Positions 61,866 to 64,000 of a DNA stretch of 64,000 bases are shown here, one piece after another (position 1 is the stretch's first letter; every line of letters begins with the position of its first letter). Source of the DNA: Marinobacterium halophilum (GTDB lineage: Bacteria > Pseudomonadota > Gammaproteobacteria > Pseudomonadales > Balneatricaceae); NCBI RefSeq assembly GCF_003014615.1, contig NZ_PYGI01000008.1:1-64000 (forward strand), written 5' to 3'. The translations under genes and the position numbers were made by a program. A model generated the notes under the pieces. It searched no databases, was not told the DNA's origin, and saw only the letters and a program-made list of their open reading frames with translations.

Positions 61866-64000
61866 TTACTCGCTCTCGAGCTCGATATCGATACCCAGAG
61901 AGCGGATCTCCTTGATCAACACGTTGAACGATTCCGGCATGCCCGGTTCCATACGGTGATCGCCGTCGACGATGTTCTTATACATCTTGGTACGGCCGTT
62001 CACATCATCCGACTTCACGGTCAGCATTTCCTGCAGCGTGTAGGCGGCACCGTAGGCTTCCAGTGCCCAGACTTCCATCTCACCGAAGCGCTGACCACCG
62101 AACTGCGCCTTACCACCCAGCGGCTGCTGGGTAACCAGGCTGTAGGAACCGGTAGAACGGGCGTGCATCTTGTCATCGACCAAGTGGTTCAACTTCAACA
62201 TGTACATGTAGCCCACGGTCACCGGACGGTCAAAGATATCACCGGTACGGCCGTCATACAGACGTACCTGACCGCTGTCATCCATATCCGCCAGACGCAG
62301 CAGCGCCTTGACTTCGCTCTCCTTGGCACCATCGAATACCGGCGTTGCCAACGGCACACCGCCTTTCAGGTTATGGGCCAGTTCGAGGATTTCGGTATCG
62401 CTGAAGCTATCCAGATCTTCCTGACGACCGGCAGTCAAACCACCGTGATCATCGTTATAGATCTGACCCAGGAAGCTGCGCAGCGCCTTGACCTTCTCGG
62501 CCTTGGCCTGCTCGTCTTCCAGCATGACATTGATCTTGCGACCCAGACCTTTTGCCGCCATACCGAAGTGGGTTTCAAGAACCTGACCCACGTTCATACG
62601 CGACGGTACACCCAGCGGGTTGAGCACGATATCGACCGGCTCGCCATGGGCATCATAAGGCATGTCTTCAACCGGCATGATAACGGAGATAACACCCTTG
62701 TTACCGTGACGGCCGGCCATCTTGTCACCCGGCTGTACACGACGCTTGGTAGCAACGTAAACCTTAACGATCTTGAGCACGCCCGGAGCCAGGTCATCGC
62801 CGGTCTGCAGCTTGCTCTTCTTGTCTTCAAAACGCTTGTCGAGGTTCTCGCGACGCTCTTCCAGGTGCTTGCGCGCCAGGTCGAGTTCTTCGCTGATGGT
62901 TTCGTCAGCAACGCGAATCTTGAACCATTCGGATTTCTTCAGACCCGACAGGAACTCATCGGTCAGTGCATCGCCTTTCTTCAGGCCGGCACCGCCTTCA
63001 ACGGTCAGGCCCACCAGCTTGCGCTGCAGACGCTCAAACGTTGCCTGCTCGACAATGCGGAACTCTTCGTTCAAGTCCTTGCGGATTGCGTCCAGCTCCG
63101 ATTTTTCAATCGACAGGGCACGCTCATCACGCTGTACACCATCACGGGTAAATACCTGTACATCGATAACCTTGCCGATGGTACCGGTCTTCACGCGCAG
63201 AGAAGTATCCTTAACGTCGGACGCCTTCTCACCGAAGATCGCACGCAGCAGCTTCTCTTCCGGCGTCAGCTGGGTTTCGCCTTTCGGCGTTACCTTGCCG
63301 ACCAGGATGTCGCCCGGACCCACTTCAGCACCGATGTGAACGATACCGGCTTCATCCAGCTTGGCCAGCGCCGACTCACCCACATTGGGGATATCGGAGG
63401 TAATCTCTTCAGGCCCCAGCTTGGTGTCACGTGCCACACAGGTCAGTTCCTGAATGTGGATCGTGGTGAAACGGTCTTCCTGAACCACACGCTCGGAGAT
63501 GAGGATGGAGTCCTCGAAGTTGTAACCGTTCCACGGCATGAACGCGATGCGCATGTTCTGACCCAGAGCCAGCTCACCCAAGTCGACGGACGGACCGTCA
63601 GCCATGACATCACCACGCTGAACCGATTCGCCCGGACGGACGATGGAACGCTGGTTGATGCAGGTATTCTGGTTGGAACGCACGTATTTGGTCAGGTTGT
63701 AGATATCTACACCTGCGTCACCGGCATGTACTTCGTCATCATGGACACGAACAACCACACGCGCAGCATCGACAGACTCGATAATACCGCCACGACGAGC
63801 CACGACGCATACACCGGAGTCCTGTGCCACGTTGCGCTCGATACCGGTACCGACCAGCGGTTTTTCCGCACGCAGAGTCGGCACGGCCTGACGCTGCATG
63901 TTGGAACCCATCAAGGCTCGGTTGGCGTCATCGTGCTCCAGGAACGGGATCAGGGACGCAGCCACCGACACCACCTGGCGAGGAGACACGTCCATGTACT
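61866..64000 (-). CDS. rpoB: RNA polymerase beta subunit, C-terminal half (cut by window edge)
   Basis: The visible 711 residues match E. coli RpoB from about residue 640 to the end. [20 protein letters not shown] starts the visible part; [35 protein letters not shown] and [16 protein letters not shown]-type blocks ([20 protein letters not shown]) follow; it ends [14 protein letters not shown]. The rifampicin-binding region lies beyond the window. First gene of the visible rpoBC pair; transcription enters from beyond 64000. Confidence 0.98.
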   Translation of the reverse strand, partial: YMDVSPRQVVSVAASLIPFLEHDDANRALMGSNMQRQAVPTLRAEKPLVGTGIERNVAQDSGVCVVARRGGIIESVDAARVVVRVHDDEVHAGDAGVDIYNLTKYVRSNQNTCINQRSIVRPGESVQRGDVMADGPSVDLGELALGQNMRIAFMPWNGYNFEDSILISERVVQEDRFTTIHIQELTCVARDTKLGPEEITSDIPNVGESALAKLDEAGIVHIGAEVGPGDILVGKVTPKGETQLTPEEKLLRAIFGEKASDVKDTSLRVKTGTIGKVIDVQVFTRDGVQRDERALSIEKSELDAIRKDLNEEFRIVEQATFERLQRKLVGLTVEGGAGLKKGDALTDEFLSGLKKSEWFKIRVADETISEELDLARKHLEERRENLDKRFEDKKSKLQTGDDLAPGVLKIVKVYVATKRRVQPGDKMAGRHGNKGVISVIMPVEDMPYDAHGEPVDIVLNPLGVPSRMNVGQVLETHFGMAAKGLGRKINVMLEDEQAKAEKVKALRSFLGQIYNDDHGGLTAGRQEDLDSFSDTEILELAHNLKGGVPLATPVFDGAKESEVKALLRLADMDDSGQVRLYDGRTGDIFDRPVTVGYMYMLKLNHLVDDKMHARSTGSYSLVTQQPLGGKAQFGGQRFGEMEVWALEAYGAAYTLQEMLTVKSDDVNGRTKMYKNIVDGDHRMEPGMPESFNVLIKEIRSLGIDIELESE

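Overview
The window is a chromosomal segment of a gammaproteobacterium, probably of the Pseudomonadales/Oceanospirillales group (a Marinobacterium-like marine bacterium is my best guess, from protein similarity and gene order only). Two long blocks follow the gene order I know from Pseudomonas aeruginosa. One is clpB / pgeF-rluD / bamD / thiO-fimT / fkpB-lspA-ileS-ribF-murJ / rpsT / proB-obgE-rpmA-rplU / ispB. The other is ssb / uvrA / rplQ back through the alpha, spc, S10 and str operons to rpoC-rpoB. No tRNA, rRNA or CRISPR array was seen.

Region 1-1450 is foreign. It holds the 3' end of an IS110/IS1111-type transposase and an AT-rich orphan gene flanked by inverted integron-type core sites (GTTAGGC/GCCTAAC). 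This reads as one integron gene cassette whose attC site has been hit by the insertion sequence. From 1473, clpB has a textbook sigma-32 promoter and the conserved internal GTG start for short ClpB. A phoX phosphatase, a glycine-zipper protein and a chemoreceptor then separate clpB from pgeF-rluD.

Region 8475-26633 is housekeeping: pseudouridine synthase, outer-membrane assembly (BamD), NAD and thiamine synthesis (thiO-nadE), a lone type IV pilin-like gene, lipoprotein signal peptidase, Ile-tRNA synthetase, riboflavin kinase/FAD synthetase, the lipid II flippase MurJ, S20, proline synthesis, ObgE, L27/L21, octaprenyl diphosphate synthase and thiopurine methyltransferase. Relative to P. aeruginosa, ispH, the other minor pilin genes and pilSR are missing from their usual places.

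Region 26700-34300 has fabA-fabB (unsaturated fatty acid synthesis), two acyltransferases wrapped around moaC-moaD, and a row of three molybdenum-cofactor gene remnants. moaA, moaB and moeA each keep short N- and C-terminal pieces but have lost the middle. I consider this the most unusual part of the window. A SirB2-like membrane protein, an RmlD-like reductase lacking the usual Tyr, and ssb follow.

Region 34348-64000 has uvrA, a GMC-family oxidoreductase, and then, all on the minus strand, the rpoB-rpoC-rpsL-rpsG-fusA-tuf-S10-spc-alpha supercluster in the usual order. rpoB is cut by the window edge. Promoters for the S10 and alpha operons can be read directly. Terminator-like hairpins lie after tuf, between rplN and rplX, and after rplQ.
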